Both the position numbers and the translations under genes were made by a program. From Rhizobium sp. WSM4643 (GTDB lineage Bacteria; Pseudomonadota; Alphaproteobacteria; Rhizobiales; Rhizobiaceae), in contig NZ_CP104043.1 in the NCBI RefSeq assembly GCF_025152745.1, positions 124,001 through 188,000 of the forward strand: a stretch of 64,000 bases of DNA, read 5' to 3'. Numbering within the stretch: position 1 is the first letter of the stretch; each line of letters opens with the position of its first letter. Below, piece by piece: positions 16,123-27,278 of this stretch. A model generated the notes under the pieces. The model did not search any database. It saw only the letters and a list, made by a program, of their open reading frames with translations, and was not told where the DNA came from.

Positions 16123-17589
16123 ATGAGTTTCAAAATCGCTATCATCGGTGCGGGCAGCGTCGGGTTCACCAAGAAGCTGTTCACCGACATATTGTGCGTT
16201 CCGGAGTTTCGCGACGTCGAATTCGCGCTGACCGATCTGAGTGAACACAATCTCGAGATGATCAAGGCGATCCTCGATCGCGTTGTCGAGGCGAACGGAC
16301 TGCCGACGAAAGTGACGGCGACGACCAACCGGCGCCAGGCGTTGGAAGGCGCACGCTACATCATCAGCTGCGTTCGGGTCGGCGGGCTTGAGGCCTATGC
16401 GGATGATATCAGAATCCCGCTGAAATACGGCATCGACCAGTGCGTCGGCGATACGATCTGCGCCGGCGGCATCCTCTATGGCCAGCGCAACATCCCCGTC
16501 ATCCTCGACTTCTGCAAGGATATCCGCGAAGTGGCGGAGCCCGGCGCGAAATTCCTGAACTATGCCAACCCGATGGCGATGAACACCTGGGCGGCGATCG
16601 AATACGGCAAGGTCGATACCGTCGGTCTCTGCCACGGCGTCCAGCACGGCGCCGAACAGATCGCCGAGGTGCTTGGCGCGAAGTCGGTGAGCGAGCTCGA
16701 CTATATCTGCTCCGGCATCAACCACCAGACCTGGTTCATCGACCTTCGCCTCTCCGGCCGCAAGATCGGCAAGGACGAGCTGATCGCCGCCTTCGAGGCG
16801 CATCCGGTCTATTCGCAGCAGGAGAAACTGCGCATTGACGTGCTGAAGCGTTTCGGCGTCTATTCCACAGAAAGCAACGGCCATCTCTCGGAATACCTGC
16901 CGTGGTATCGCAAGCGGCCGGACGAGATCACCCGCTGGATCGACATGTCCGACTGGATCCACGGCGAGACCGGCGGCTATCTCCGCCATTCCACGGAAAC
17001 GCGCAACTGGTTCGAGACGGAATATCCGCAATTCCTGGAGTCCGCCGCAAAGCCGATCGATCCCGCCAAGCGCTCGAACGAACATGCGAGCCATATCCTC
17101 GAGGCGCTGGAGACGAACCGGGTCTATCGCGGCCATTTCAACGTCAAGAACAATGGCGTCATCACCAACCTGCCGTCCGATGCGATCATCGAATCGCCGG
17201 GTTTCGTCGATCGCTTCGGCATCAACATGGTCTCCGGCGTCACCCTGCCGGAAGCCTGCGCCGCCACCTGCATTTCCTCGATCAACGTCCAGCGCATGTC
17301 GGTGCATGCCGCCATATCGGGCGATATCGATCTTCTGAAGCTTGCCGTGCTGCACGATCCTCTGGTCGGCGCCGTCTCGACGCCTGAAGAGGTCTGGCAG
17401 ATGGTCGACGAGATGGTCGTTGCCCAGGCCCCCTGGCTGCCGCAATATGCCCATGCCGTGCCGGCCGCCAAGGAGCGGCTGTCGAAATCGAAGGTGCAGA
17501 CCCGCGACTGGGCGGGGGCCGCACGCCGCAACGTTCGCTCGATCGAGGAGCTGCGCGCGGAAAAGGCGGCGCTGAAACAGGCCGTCTGA
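16123..17589 (+). CDS. agaL1: GH4 alpha-galactosidase (AgaL1-like)
   Basis: Cytoplasmic glycosidase of 488 residues in family GH4, which hydrolyses glycosides through an NAD+- and Mn2+-dependent redox mechanism. The start is ATG 16123 after GAGGTGAAG. The dinucleotide fold begins IAIIGAGSVGFTKKLF. Metal and catalytic motifs are NYANPMAMNTWA, LCHGVQHG (metal-site Cys) and CSGINHQTWF (metal-site His). It is the first gene of the agp unit, divergent from agpT, with agpA following after 122 bases. Family and context indicate cleavage of melibiose- or raffinose-type alpha-galactosides after import. GH4 also includes alpha-glucosidases and alpha-glucuronidases, so specificity rests partly on synteny with S. 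meliloti. Confidence 0.85.
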   Translation: MSFKIAIIGAGSVGFTKKLFTDILCVPEFRDVEFALTDLSEHNLEMIKAILDRVVEANGLPTKVTATTNRRQALEGARYIISCVRVGGLEAYADDIRIPLKYGIDQCVGDTICAGGILYGQRNIPVILDFCKDIREVAEPGAKFLNYANPMAMNTWAAIEYGKVDTVGLCHGVQHGAEQIAEVLGAKSVSELDYICSGINHQTWFIDLRLSGRKIGKDELIAAFEAHPVYSQQEKLRIDVLKRFGVYSTESNGHLSEYLPWYRKRPDEITRWIDMSDWIHGETGGYLRHSTETRNWFETEYPQFLESAAKPIDPAKRSNEHASHILEALETNRVYRGHFNVKNNGVITNLPSDAIIESPGFVDRFGINMVSGVTLPEACAATCISSINVQRMSVHAAISGDIDLLKLAVLHDPLVGAVSTPEEVWQMVDEMVVAQAPWLPQYAHAVPAAKERLSKSKVQTRDWAGAARRNVRSIEELRAEKAALKQAV

Positions 17590-17711
17590 TTTTCGTGAAG
17601 CATGGGTTGCCGGGGGTTTCCGGGAGGGAAATCCGCGGCGTCCGGCCCGGTTTCATGTGTTCGAGGAGAAAGGAGCCGCGTGATCGCGCTCCGGAACAAG
17701 AGGGAGAAACG

Positions 17712-19799
17712 ATGATGAATTTTCGTAACGCAGGCATTCTGGCCGGACTGGCGCTCAGCGTCTCAGCCGCGGCGCTGAATGCATATGCCTCCGAGCCAAC
17801 CGTTCCACCGAAACCGGCGGACTTTCCGGCCGGAGGCAAGATCAATTATGTCGCGCGCGACTCCATCCTGGAGTTCAAGGCGCTGCCCGAATATCACGAG
17901 CCCGACTGGGTCACGAAGAATTTCGTCGCCACCGGCAAGCTGCCGCCGGTCAAGGACCGTCTGCCGAAGGAGCCGCTGGTCTTCAAGACCGGCAATATGC
18001 CGGATGGCATCGGAGTCTACGGCGATACCATGCGCCACGTCATCGGCGGCCGGCCGGAAGGCTGGAACTACGGCGCCGGCCAGACGCAGGGTTGGGGCGG
18101 CATCGATATCGGCCTTTCCGAATGCCTGACGCGCACCGCGCCGCTGTTCCAGGTGCAGGCCTCCGACACCGAGCCGCTGCCGAACCTTGCCAAGAGCTGG
18201 GATTGGTCGCAAGACGGCCACAAGCTGACCATGCACCTGATCGAAGGCGCCAAATGGTCCGACGGCGCGCCGTTCAACGCCGACGACATCATGTTCTACT
18301 GGGACGATGAAGTCATCGACCCGAACGTCTCGCCGCTCGGCGGCGGCGCCTCGCCGGAAGCCTTCGGCGCCGGAACGACGCTGAAGAAGGTCGACGATTA
18401 CACCGTCGAATGGACCTTCAAGGAGGCCTTCCCGAAGCAGTATCTCTACACCATGTCCTACCCGAATTTCTGCCCGGGTCCGTCGCATATCCTGAAGGCG
18501 CAGCATCCGAAATATTCGAAGAACACCTACGACCAGTTCAAGAACGCCTTCCCGCCAGAGTTCATGAACATGCCGGTCATGGGCGCCTGGGTACCGGTGG
18601 AATATCGCCCGGACGACATCATCGTCATGCGCCGCAACCCCTATTATTGGAAGGTCGACGAGAAGGGCGATCAGCTGCCTTATCTGAACGAGCTGCACTA
18701 CAAGCTCTCGACCTGGGCCGACCGTGACGTTCAGGCCGTGGCCGGCTCCGCCGATTTCTCCAACCTCGAGCAGCCGGAAAACTTCGTCGCGTCGCTGAAG
18801 CGCGCCGCCGAAAAAACGGCGCCCGCCCGGCTTGCCTTCGGCCCACGCCTGATCGGCTATAACTTGCGCATGAATTTCTCCGCCAACGGCTGGGGCAACC
18901 CGGACGAGCGCGGTGAGGCGATCCGCGAATTGAACCGCAACGAAGACTTCCGCAAGGCGGTCACCATGGCGCTCGACCGCAAGGCCATCGGCGACTCGCT
19001 GGTCAAGGGACCGTTCACCGCGATCTATCCGGGCGGGCTCTCCTCCGGCACCAGCTTCTACGACCGCAACTCGACCGTCTACTATCCCTTTGATCTTAAG
19101 GGCGCCAAGGCGGAACTCGCCAAAGCCGGCCTCAAGGATACGGATGGCAATGGCATCGTGAACTTCCCGGCCGGCACGGCGGGCGGCAAGGATGTCGAAA
19201 TCGTCATGCTGATCAACAATCAGTACACGACCGACAAGAGCCTTGCCGAAGGTGTCGTCGGCCAGATGGAGAAGCTCGGGCTGAAGATCGTCATCAATGC
19301 GCTCGACGGTGCCAAGCGTGACGACGCCCATTATGCCGGCCGCTTCGACTGGCTGATCCAGCGCAACACGACGGAACTGTCGTCGGTGGTGCAGAATACC
19401 GAACAGCTTGCCCCTGTCGGTCCGCGCACCAGTTGGCACCATCGCGCCGGCAAGGACGACCAGCTCGATCTGATGCCCTTCGAAAAGGAGCTTGTCGATG
19501 TCGTCAACAAGTTCAGGACGAGCCAGAACAACGACGAGCGCGTCGATCTGATGAAGCAGTATCAGAAGATCTCGACGGAGCACGTCAACACCGTCGGCCT
19601 GACGGAATATCCGGGCGCCCTGATCGTCAACAAGCGGTTCTCCAACGTGCCCCAGGGTACGCCGATCATGATGTTCAACTGGGCTGAAGATTCGGTGATC
19701 CGCGAACGCCTGTGGGTGGCTGCGGACAAGCAGGGCAAATACGAGCTGTTCCCCGAACAACTGCCCGGCAAGCCCGGCGAAAAGGGCCCGATAAACTAA
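17712..19799 (+). CDS. agpA: Periplasmic alpha-galactoside-binding protein (AgpA-like)
   Basis: Solute-binding protein of 695 residues, family 5 (oligopeptide type). The start is ATG 17712 after AGGGAGAAAC. A signal peptide (MMNFRNAGILAGLALSVSAA..., cleaved near AYAS, residue 27) leads to the SBP_bac_5 fold. Visible blocks are LAKSWDWSQDGHKLTMHL, GAKWSDGAPFNADDIMF, DFRKAVTMALDRKAI and FDWLIQRNT. Although the family mostly binds peptides, AgpA of S. meliloti carries melibiose and raffinose, and gene order here is the same. At about 700 residues it is longer than typical DppA (about 530), as in this sugar-binding subgroup. A strong stem-loop follows the gene. Confidence 0.87.
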   Translation: MMNFRNAGILAGLALSVSAAALNAYASEPTVPPKPADFPAGGKINYVARDSILEFKALPEYHEPDWVTKNFVATGKLPPVKDRLPKEPLVFKTGNMPDGIGVYGDTMRHVIGGRPEGWNYGAGQTQGWGGIDIGLSECLTRTAPLFQVQASDTEPLPNLAKSWDWSQDGHKLTMHLIEGAKWSDGAPFNADDIMFYWDDEVIDPNVSPLGGGASPEAFGAGTTLKKVDDYTVEWTFKEAFPKQYLYTMSYPNFCPGPSHILKAQHPKYSKNTYDQFKNAFPPEFMNMPVMGAWVPVEYRPDDIIVMRRNPYYWKVDEKGDQLPYLNELHYKLSTWADRDVQAVAGSADFSNLEQPENFVASLKRAAEKTAPARLAFGPRLIGYNLRMNFSANGWGNPDERGEAIRELNRNEDFRKAVTMALDRKAIGDSLVKGPFTAIYPGGLSSGTSFYDRNSTVYYPFDLKGAKAELAKAGLKDTDGNGIVNFPAGTAGGKDVEIVMLINNQYTTDKSLAEGVVGQMEKLGLKIVINALDGAKRDDAHYAGRFDWLIQRNTTELSSVVQNTEQLAPVGPRTSWHHRAGKDDQLDLMPFEKELVDVVNKFRTSQNNDERVDLMKQYQKISTEHVNTVGLTEYPGALIVNKRFSNVPQGTPIMMFNWAEDSVIRERLWVAADKQGKYELFPEQLPGKPGEKGPIN

Positions 19800-19825
19800 G
19801 CTCCCTCCCAGCTGAAGTGAGCTCC

Positions 19826-19850
19826 AGGCCGCGCGCGCCGCGCGCGGCCT
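19826..19850 (+). promoter_or_regulatory. Intra-operon stem-loop after agpA
   Basis: A perfect 10-bp inverted repeat, AGGCCGCGCG / CGCGCGGCCT, encloses a 5-base loop (CGCCG). It begins 26 bases after the agpA stop and has no T-run. Such hairpins after binding-protein genes usually protect the upstream message or partly attenuate transcription, giving more binding protein than permease. Confidence 0.7.
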
Positions 19851-19916
19851 GACATGACCAACAAGCCGGCCGCGCTGACAAGGAGCGACTGGCGGCAAGG
19901 AGAAGCGAACCGTTCG

Positions 19917-20924
19917 ATGTTACGATTCCTGCTCGTGCGCATAGCCTCTGCGATTCCCATTCTCTTCATCCTGAGCGTGGTGACCTTCGCGATCATCCAG
20001 GCACCACCCGGCGACTACGCCGATTATATAAGATCCCAGCTGATCAACCAGGGCGGCGCGTCCTATGCCCAGGCCGAAGCGCAGGCGCAGCTCTACCGGG
20101 TCGAACACGGCCTCGACAAGCCGATGGTCGTCCAATACGTCAACTGGATCGGCGGGATAGTGACCCGCGGTGATTTCGGCTACAGCATGTTTTACAACAA
20201 GCCGGTCGCCGATGTCGTCGGCGAACGCCTGCCGCGGACATTGCTTCTGGCGCTCGTCTGCCATCTCCTTGCCTCGGTGCTCGGCATCAGCTTCGGCATC
20301 TGGGCGGCGACGCGACAATATAGCTGGATCGACAGCCTGCTTTCGGGAATTTCCTTCCTCGGCATGACGGTGCCGCGCTTCCTGATGGCGCTGATCATCG
20401 TCTATCTCCTGGTTTTCCAGCTTAACGTCTCCGAAATCGGCAGCTTCTTCTCGCCGCAATATGGCGGCGCGCCCTGGTCCTGGGCGAAGTTCGCCGATCT
20501 GGTTCACCATGTCTGGCCGGTCGTGGCGATCGCCACCTTCGGCGGGCTCGCCTACAATATGCGCGTCATGCGCGGCAATCTGCTCGACACGCTGAATGCC
20601 CAATATGTCGAGACGGCCAAGGCCAAGGGGCTTTCCGGCGCAGCCGTGGTGATGCGCCATGCGGTGCCGAACGCGCTGCACCCGCTGGTGATGTACCAGG
20701 GCGTCGTGCTGCCCTACATGCTGACCGGCGAGATCGAAACCGCGATCATTTTCGCCTTGCCGACGGTCGGCCCGGCGATCGTCGGCTCGATGGCGGTCGG
20801 TGACGTCTATGTCACCGCCACCTTCATGATGGTGCTGTCGGCGACGCTGATCGTCGGCAACATCATTGCCGACATGCTGCTCGCCCTGCTCGATCCCCGT
20901 GTCCGCCAATATGGAGGAGCCTGA
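19917..20924 (+). CDS. agpB: ABC transporter permease (AgpB-like)
   Basis: Inner-membrane permease of about 335 residues, DppB/OppB type. I choose ATG 19917 (MLRFLLVRIASAIPILF, a classic OppB N-terminus), with AAGGAGA about 13 bases upstream; an in-frame ATG at 19854 lacks a ribosome-binding site. The BPD_transp_1 domain with the EAA loop is visible as VETAKAKGLSGAAVVMRHAVPNALHPL. Six hydrophobic segments can be followed. It forms a heterodimer with AgpC. The stop is one base before the agpC ATG. Confidence 0.88.
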   Translation: MLRFLLVRIASAIPILFILSVVTFAIIQAPPGDYADYIRSQLINQGGASYAQAEAQAQLYRVEHGLDKPMVVQYVNWIGGIVTRGDFGYSMFYNKPVADVVGERLPRTLLLALVCHLLASVLGISFGIWAATRQYSWIDSLLSGISFLGMTVPRFLMALIIVYLLVFQLNVSEIGSFFSPQYGGAPWSWAKFADLVHHVWPVVAIATFGGLAYNMRVMRGNLLDTLNAQYVETAKAKGLSGAAVVMRHAVPNALHPLVMYQGVVLPYMLTGEIETAIIFALPTVGPAIVGSMAVGDVYVTATFMMVLSATLIVGNIIADMLLALLDPRVRQYGGA

Positions 20925-20925
20925 G

Positions 20926-22062
20926 ATGCTGGCTTTCGACTCCGCGCCACCTCCGCCGACGACAGAACTTTCCATCAACAAGCCATCGCGTGGGCATGAA
21001 AGCTATATCGCCCTTGTCTGGCGCCGGCTGAGGCGCTCCTGGACCGGCATGGCAGGGCTGGTGCTCGTCGTGCTGTTGATCGTCATGGCGATCTTTGCCG
21101 ATTTCTTTGCGCCGATGGATCCGAAGGCGACCGATGTCGGCTTCGCGCCGCCGCAGGTGATGAGCTTCCACGACAAGGACGGCAATTTCGTCTTCCAGCC
21201 GCGCGTCTATGCGCTCTCCGATTCCGAAGAGCTCGACCCCGTCACCTTCCAGCCGATCGTCGGCATCGACTACGATAACCCGCGGCTGCTCGGCTTCTTC
21301 GTCAAGGGCGCTGAATACCAACTCTTCGGCCTGATCCCCGCCAGCCGGCACTTCTTCGGCTCGACCGACGGGCAGCCGGTGCATTTCCTCGGCACCGACA
21401 AGTTCGGCCGCGACGTGCTGTCGCGCGCCATCATCGGCTCGCGTATTTCGCTGACCATTGCCCTGACGGTGGTGTTCATCGTCACCATCATCGGCACGAC
21501 CGTCGGCATGGTATCGGGCTATTTCGGCGGCACCTTCGATATCTGGTTGCAGCGTTTCGTCGAACTGGTACTCGCCTTCCCGCAGCTGCCGCTCTATCTG
21601 GCGCTGACCTCGCTGATCCCGGTGACGGCGCCGACCAACGTCTTCCTGGCCTTCGTCATTGCCGTGATGTCGGCGCTTGGCTGGGCGCAGATGTCGCGCG
21701 AGGTGCGCGGCAAGACCTTAGCACTTGCCCGCATCGATTATGTCAGGGCGGCCATGGCCGTCGGCGCAACCGACACGCGCATCATCATGCAGCATATCTT
21801 CCCGAATGTGATGAGCCACGTCATCGTTGCGGTGACGCTGCATATACCGAGCGTCGTGCTCTTGGAATCCTTCCTCGGTTTCCTCGGCTTTGCGGTCAAG
21901 CCGCCGCTGATCTCCTGGGGGCTGATGCTGCAGGATACGGCGACCTATTCTGTCATCGGCTCCTATCCTTGGATTCTCTCCCCCGTCGGCTTCGTGCTCG
22001 TCACCGTCTTCGCATTCAATGCGCTCGGCGACGGATTGCGCGACGCGGTCGATCCTTATTGA
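20926..22062 (+). CDS. agpC: ABC transporter permease (AgpC-like)
   Basis: Second permease, 378 residues, DppC/OppC type. The start is ATG 20926 after GGAGG. An OppC-like N-terminal helix (MAGLVLVVLLIVMAIFADFFAP) precedes a long periplasmic insertion of about 100 residues. This makes it longer than DppC (about 300), a trait of this transporter subgroup. The core then contains FLGTDKFGRDVLSR, the typical OppC motif, and the EAA loop YVRAAMAVGATDTRIIMQHIFPN. It is translationally close to agpB and agpD. Confidence 0.88.
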   Translation: MLAFDSAPPPPTTELSINKPSRGHESYIALVWRRLRRSWTGMAGLVLVVLLIVMAIFADFFAPMDPKATDVGFAPPQVMSFHDKDGNFVFQPRVYALSDSEELDPVTFQPIVGIDYDNPRLLGFFVKGAEYQLFGLIPASRHFFGSTDGQPVHFLGTDKFGRDVLSRAIIGSRISLTIALTVVFIVTIIGTTVGMVSGYFGGTFDIWLQRFVELVLAFPQLPLYLALTSLIPVTAPTNVFLAFVIAVMSALGWAQMSREVRGKTLALARIDYVRAAMAVGATDTRIIMQHIFPNVMSHVIVAVTLHIPSVVLLESFLGFLGFAVKPPLISWGLMLQDTATYSVIGSYPWILSPVGFVLVTVFAFNALGDGLRDAVDPY

Positions 22063-22072
22063 GGTGATTGAT

Positions 22073-23740
<1,668 letters not shown>

Positions 23741-23762
23741 TTACCGAATGCCGGAGGCTATA

Positions 23763-25133
23763 ATGGCAAGAAATCCCAAAATCACCTTTATCGGAGCAGG
23801 CTCCACCGTCTTCATGAAGAACATTGTCGGCGACGTGCTGCAGCGCCCTGCATTGTCGGGCGCGACGATCGCCTTGATGGATCTCAACCCGCAGCGGCTG
23901 GAAGAAAGCGCCGTCGTCGTCAACAAGCTGATCTCGACGCTCGGCGTGAAGGCGAAGGCGGAAACCTATTCCGACCAGCGCAAGGCGCTTTCGGGCGCCG
24001 ATTTCGTCGTCGTCGCCTTCCAGATCGGCGGCTATGAGCCCTGCACGGTCACCGATTTCGAAGTGCCGAAGAAATACGGGCTGCGCCAGACGATCGCCGA
24101 TACGCTTGGCGTCGGCGGCATCATGCGAGGGCTGCGCACCGTGCCGCATCTCTGGAAGGTCTGCGAGGACATGCTCGCCGTCTGCCCCGAGGCGATCATG
24201 CTGCAATATGTCAACCCGATGGCGATCAACACCTGGGCGATATCAGAGAAGTATCCGACCATTCGCCAGGTCGGCCTCTGCCATTCGGTGCAGGGCACGG
24301 CGATGGAACTGGCCCATGATCTCGACATTCCCTACGAAGAAATCCGCTACCGCGCGGCCGGCATCAACCACATGGCGTTCTATCTCAAATTCGAGCATCG
24401 CCAGCCGGACGGCTCCTACCGCAACCTCTATCCCGACTTGCTGCGCGCCTATCGCGAGGGCAGGGCGCCGAAACCCGGCTGGAACCCGCGCTGCCCGAAC
24501 AAGGTGCGTTACGAGATGCTGACACGGCTCGGCTATTTCGTCACTGAAAGCTCGGAGCATTTCGCCGAATATACGCCCTATTTCATCAAGGAGGGCCGCG
24601 AGGACCTGATCGAGAAATTCGGTATTCCGCTCGATGAATATCCGAAGCGTTGCATCGAGCAGATCGAGCGCTGGAAAGGCCAGGCGGAGGCCTATCGTTC
24701 GGCCGACAAGATCGAGGTTCAGCCGTCGAAGGAATATGCCTCCTCGATCATCAACTCGGTATGGACCGGCGAACCCTCGGTAATCTACGGCAATGTCCGC
24801 AACAATGGCTGCATCACCTCGCTGCCCACGAATTGCGCCGCCGAAGTGGCCTGCCTCGTCGATGCCTCCGGCATCCAGCCAACCTTCATCGGCGACCTGC
24901 CGCCGCAGCTGACCGCGCTGATCCGCACCAACATCAACGTGCAGGAGCTGACGGTGCAGGCGCTGATGACGGAAAATCGTGAGCACATCTACCACGCTGC
25001 GATGATGGACCCGCATACGGCAGCCGAACTCGACCTCGACCAGATCTGGTCGCTGGTCGACGATCTGCTCGCCACCCACGGCGACTGGCTGCCCGAATGG
25101 GCCCGCAGGACCCGCAAAGTACAGGCCGCCTGA
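23763..25133 (+). CDS. agaL2: GH4 alpha-galactosidase (AgaL2-like)
   Basis: Second GH4 enzyme, 456 residues, divergent from AgaL1 in sequence. The start is ATG 23763 with GGAGG at 23752-23756; an ATG at 23748 is upstream of that site. Motifs are ITFIGAGSTVFMKNI (NAD fold), YVNPMAINTWA, LCHSVQGT with the metal-site Cys, and AAGINHMAFYL with the metal-site His. It resembles E. coli MelA in these blocks. It is the last gene of the agp unit, 22 bases after agpD, and is followed by a strong terminator. Two glycosidases bracketing one transporter suggests different linkages or chain lengths (melibiose versus raffinose/stachyose). Confidence 0.87.
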   Translation: MARNPKITFIGAGSTVFMKNIVGDVLQRPALSGATIALMDLNPQRLEESAVVVNKLISTLGVKAKAETYSDQRKALSGADFVVVAFQIGGYEPCTVTDFEVPKKYGLRQTIADTLGVGGIMRGLRTVPHLWKVCEDMLAVCPEAIMLQYVNPMAINTWAISEKYPTIRQVGLCHSVQGTAMELAHDLDIPYEEIRYRAAGINHMAFYLKFEHRQPDGSYRNLYPDLLRAYREGRAPKPGWNPRCPNKVRYEMLTRLGYFVTESSEHFAEYTPYFIKEGREDLIEKFGIPLDEYPKRCIEQIERWKGQAEAYRSADKIEVQPSKEYASSIINSVWTGEPSVIYGNVRNNGCITSLPTNCAAEVACLVDASGIQPTFIGDLPPQLTALIRTNINVQELTVQALMTENREHIYHAAMMDPHTAAELDLDQIWSLVDDLLATHGDWLPEWARRTRKVQAA

Positions 25134-25159
25134 CCCCTCTCCCGGGTAAGGCGTCAAGG

Positions 25160-25192
25160 AGCCCCGCGGTCGCAACAACCGCGGGGCTCTTT
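25160..25192 (+). terminator. Rho-independent terminator of the agp operon
   Basis: A perfect 11-bp stem, AGCCCCGCGGT / ACCGCGGGGCT (25160-25170 and 25178-25188), has a 7-base loop and is followed by CTTT. It begins 27 bases after the agaL2 stop. Confidence 0.85.
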
Positions 25193-25417
25193 GCGTGAGG
25201 ATGGGCCGATCTACTCAATCAACAAATGGTCCTTGAAAGCGATACCCTTCGATCTCACTTGATATGCTGACTTCAATTTTGAACTGACAGCTCCTTGCCA
25301 AAGAAGCTGCCGCCGGTGCTCAGCAAAGACGCCTAGTGATGTCCAGGGAAACCAGCTCTGATTCCGTCTGCGCGTGCTTTTGACGCGACCCGCATCTCCA
25401 ATCGAATGAGGTGATTT

Positions 25418-26086
25418 TTGACGCAATTCTTCGAAACTACTCAAGGAATAATGGTAATGGGAGCGCTGATTGCTGCCGGTGGCATAACAGCTGGCGCTTG
25501 CATCCCCACAGTAATTCAGCTCGCAAGAAAGCAGATCAATCGACGCCCAAGAAGCGAGGCGAGAAATCTGGCAATGATGACGGTGTTGGCGCTCGACGAC
25601 TTCGCCGGAGCGAGCTATGCGGCAGTCCGGGACATCCCAGAATTCAATCCGATGGATGAAGGCGAATTCGTGTTTCACGTTCCGGATCCCGTCCTTTCGC
25701 TTCCGAAGGACGCCGATTGGAAGCTTTTCACTACTGAGTTGTCAGACGAAATCTTGTGGCTGTCGAACCGGGTCAAGAACCTCAACTATGCGTTGGATAG
25801 CCTCGATCTCTCTAGGCCCGGCTACGATGGCTTCTTTGAAAAGCGCCAGGAAGGTTATGCGGGTCTTGCAGCCGAGGCCATGGACCTGATTGAGCGCATG
25901 CTCGAAGAGTTCGGTCTGACGCTGCCTGCCAAGCCGGACTACTATCGCCAGCGTGAGGGGCTCGTATCGGCGATCCAGAGTGTGGGAGAACGAAGCTCCG
26001 GCCGTCGAACGACCGGGACTGTCACGCGATCGAACGGATCGAATGTCCTGTACCTATTTCCAAAGACAGGCGATGAAGCCGAGTGA
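25418..26086 (+). CDS. Hypothetical protein with one N-terminal membrane helix
   Basis: Protein of 222 residues, probably starting at TTG 25418 after GAGGTGAT. A single hydrophobic helix lies near residues 11-35 (IMVMGALIAAGGITAGACIPTV), followed by a basic stretch (RKQINRRPRSEAR) and a soluble domain with many acidic and aromatic residues (ELSDEILWLSNRVKNLNYALDSLDL). It is the first gene of the low-GC accessory region. I do not recognise the family. Membrane anchoring with the C-terminus in the cytoplasm is predicted from the positive-inside rule. Confidence 0.6.
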   Translation: MTQFFETTQGIMVMGALIAAGGITAGACIPTVIQLARKQINRRPRSEARNLAMMTVLALDDFAGASYAAVRDIPEFNPMDEGEFVFHVPDPVLSLPKDADWKLFTTELSDEILWLSNRVKNLNYALDSLDLSRPGYDGFFEKRQEGYAGLAAEAMDLIERMLEEFGLTLPAKPDYYRQREGLVSAIQSVGERSSGRRTTGTVTRSNGSNVLYLFPKTGDEAE

Positions 26087-26307
26087 TTTAAAGGAACCGC
26101 GCTGCTGAACAAATTGAGCTAACAATGACGTGCTAAGAAGGTCGGCAGTGCAAGATCGGAGTTGGTCCCGCACGTGGTTGGCTTTGTCGATCAGATCTAC
26201 TCGAATGGCCGTCTCCCGAAGATCAGTTTAGTTCGGAGGCGGTCGCTCAGCGTTCAGGAAATTGACGCGAAGTTGCTTTCGTACTGGCAGTCTGACCTCA
26301 CGATCAA

Positions 26308-26910
26308 TCAGTTGCCCCAGCCAATTTGGAATCGATCAAATCGAACCTCGCTCAACGGCTGGTTGGAGGGGCCCAGCCTTACCGAACGAAGAACGAGACG
26401 AAGCTCGGGGGAATAGTATTGTTCAAAAATAATCGGAGGCAATCCCGTCAGTTGGAGGCGGCTGTTGATGGCCCAAACTTTGTAGGAACAAGACGCGATC
26501 GTTTCTTCTCCCCAGCCGTCGAACCTAATCATAGTGGCGCCTGAAACGGATTTTTTGCCATTGATGAAAAGCGTAGTCTCGGATTGCCAGTTCTTCTTCT
26601 GCGGTAGATCGTCTAACGCAATCGCATTGGCGTATTTCAGCTCATGCGTCCCGCTGGCACTAACTCTCTTTTCGACGAGCAAGGGGTGCAAATATACAGC
26701 CGACACCGGCTGCAGTGAACGGTTACGCTCCATCAGCCGTTGTTCTGTGAGACCCGGACCGTCCGGCTTGTAGAACGCGGAAAAGAAAGGCACTTCTCTG
26801 GTAAGCAGCACGCCCTGTTTGGTTTCTTTAGCGCTCAAGCAAGTGCCAGAAACGGGCGCCGCCAATGTTAGTCCGACCAATAGGGACAAACCTCTGAGCA
26901 AGATCGACAT
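26308..26910 (-). CDS. Hypothetical exported protein
   Basis: Protein of 200 residues with a signal peptide (ILLRGLSLLVGLTLAAPVSG, cleavage near residue 23 around GTCLS). The mature part has alternating hydrophobic/polar patterns suggestive of beta structure, and few cysteines. A Cys two residues after the predicted cleavage could make it a lipoprotein, but there is no good lipobox. The 220 bases between it and the previous gene contain nothing convincing. Base composition is lower in GC than the flanking operons. Function unknown. Confidence 0.55.
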   Translation of the reverse strand: MSILLRGLSLLVGLTLAAPVSGTCLSAKETKQGVLLTREVPFFSAFYKPDGPGLTEQRLMERNRSLQPVSAVYLHPLLVEKRVSASGTHELKYANAIALDDLPQKKNWQSETTLFINGKKSVSGATMIRFDGWGEETIASCSYKVWAINSRLQLTGLPPIIFEQYYSPELRLVLRSVRLGPSNQPLSEVRFDRFQIGWGN

Positions 26911-27059
26911 TCCAGATATCCCTCATCGAGACTGTGACGCTTTTGGACTGACCCGATGTCACAACGACAGCATGAACTCCCGATCTGCCAAAGCGATGCA
27001 GCACCTGTGATCCGTGGGTGGTAAACGCGGTGAGGTCTCGTCGGAGCCGTGACCGAGTC

Positions 27060-27245
27060 ACGTAACGGGCGGAATTCGTGGCGCGGGATCTTGCCGCCGG
27101 CATCCATGAACACCACGCGTTGTGCGAGCTTGCGGGCAAAGCCCATTCGTGGGTTCACCATCATCATCGTCATGCCTTCCTGCGCGACAGCGACCATGAC
27201 ATCGGATCGAGCGCCGAGGTCGGTTCGTCGTAAACAGCCAGGCCG
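27060..27245 (-). pseudogene. Remnant of an amino-acid ABC transporter ATPase
   Basis: On the minus strand one frame reads YDEPTSALDP, the Walker B region. After a frame change another reads DVMVAVAQEGMTMMMVNPRMGFARK and then VVFMDAGGKI. Together these match the Walker B to H-loop stretch of GltL/GlnQ-type ATPases, where the family reads GMTM-VVTHEMGFAR and VFMD-G-I. The catalytic His of THEMGFA has become Arg (NPRMGFA). Walker A and signature motifs are absent. It is a decayed fragment of about 60 codons with at least one frameshift. The stretch 26911-27278 holds nothing else. Confidence 0.7.
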
Positions 27246-27278
27246 TGTTTCCAAAGCGGTCGAAACACTCTCGATGGG

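Noticed and set aside
17763..19898. Long open frame opposite agpA
   Set aside because: AgpA carries a signal peptide and SBP family blocks; the opposite frame is a composition artefact.
25211..25678. Minus-strand frame of 155 codons
   Set aside because: It crosses the agp terminator region's flank and overlaps the plus-strand hypothetical gene; its composition is not protein-like and no start signal is seen.
26868..27254. Minus-strand frame of 128 codons as an intact gene
   Set aside because: It covers the decayed ABC ATPase and overlaps the exported protein's start; homology changes frame within it.
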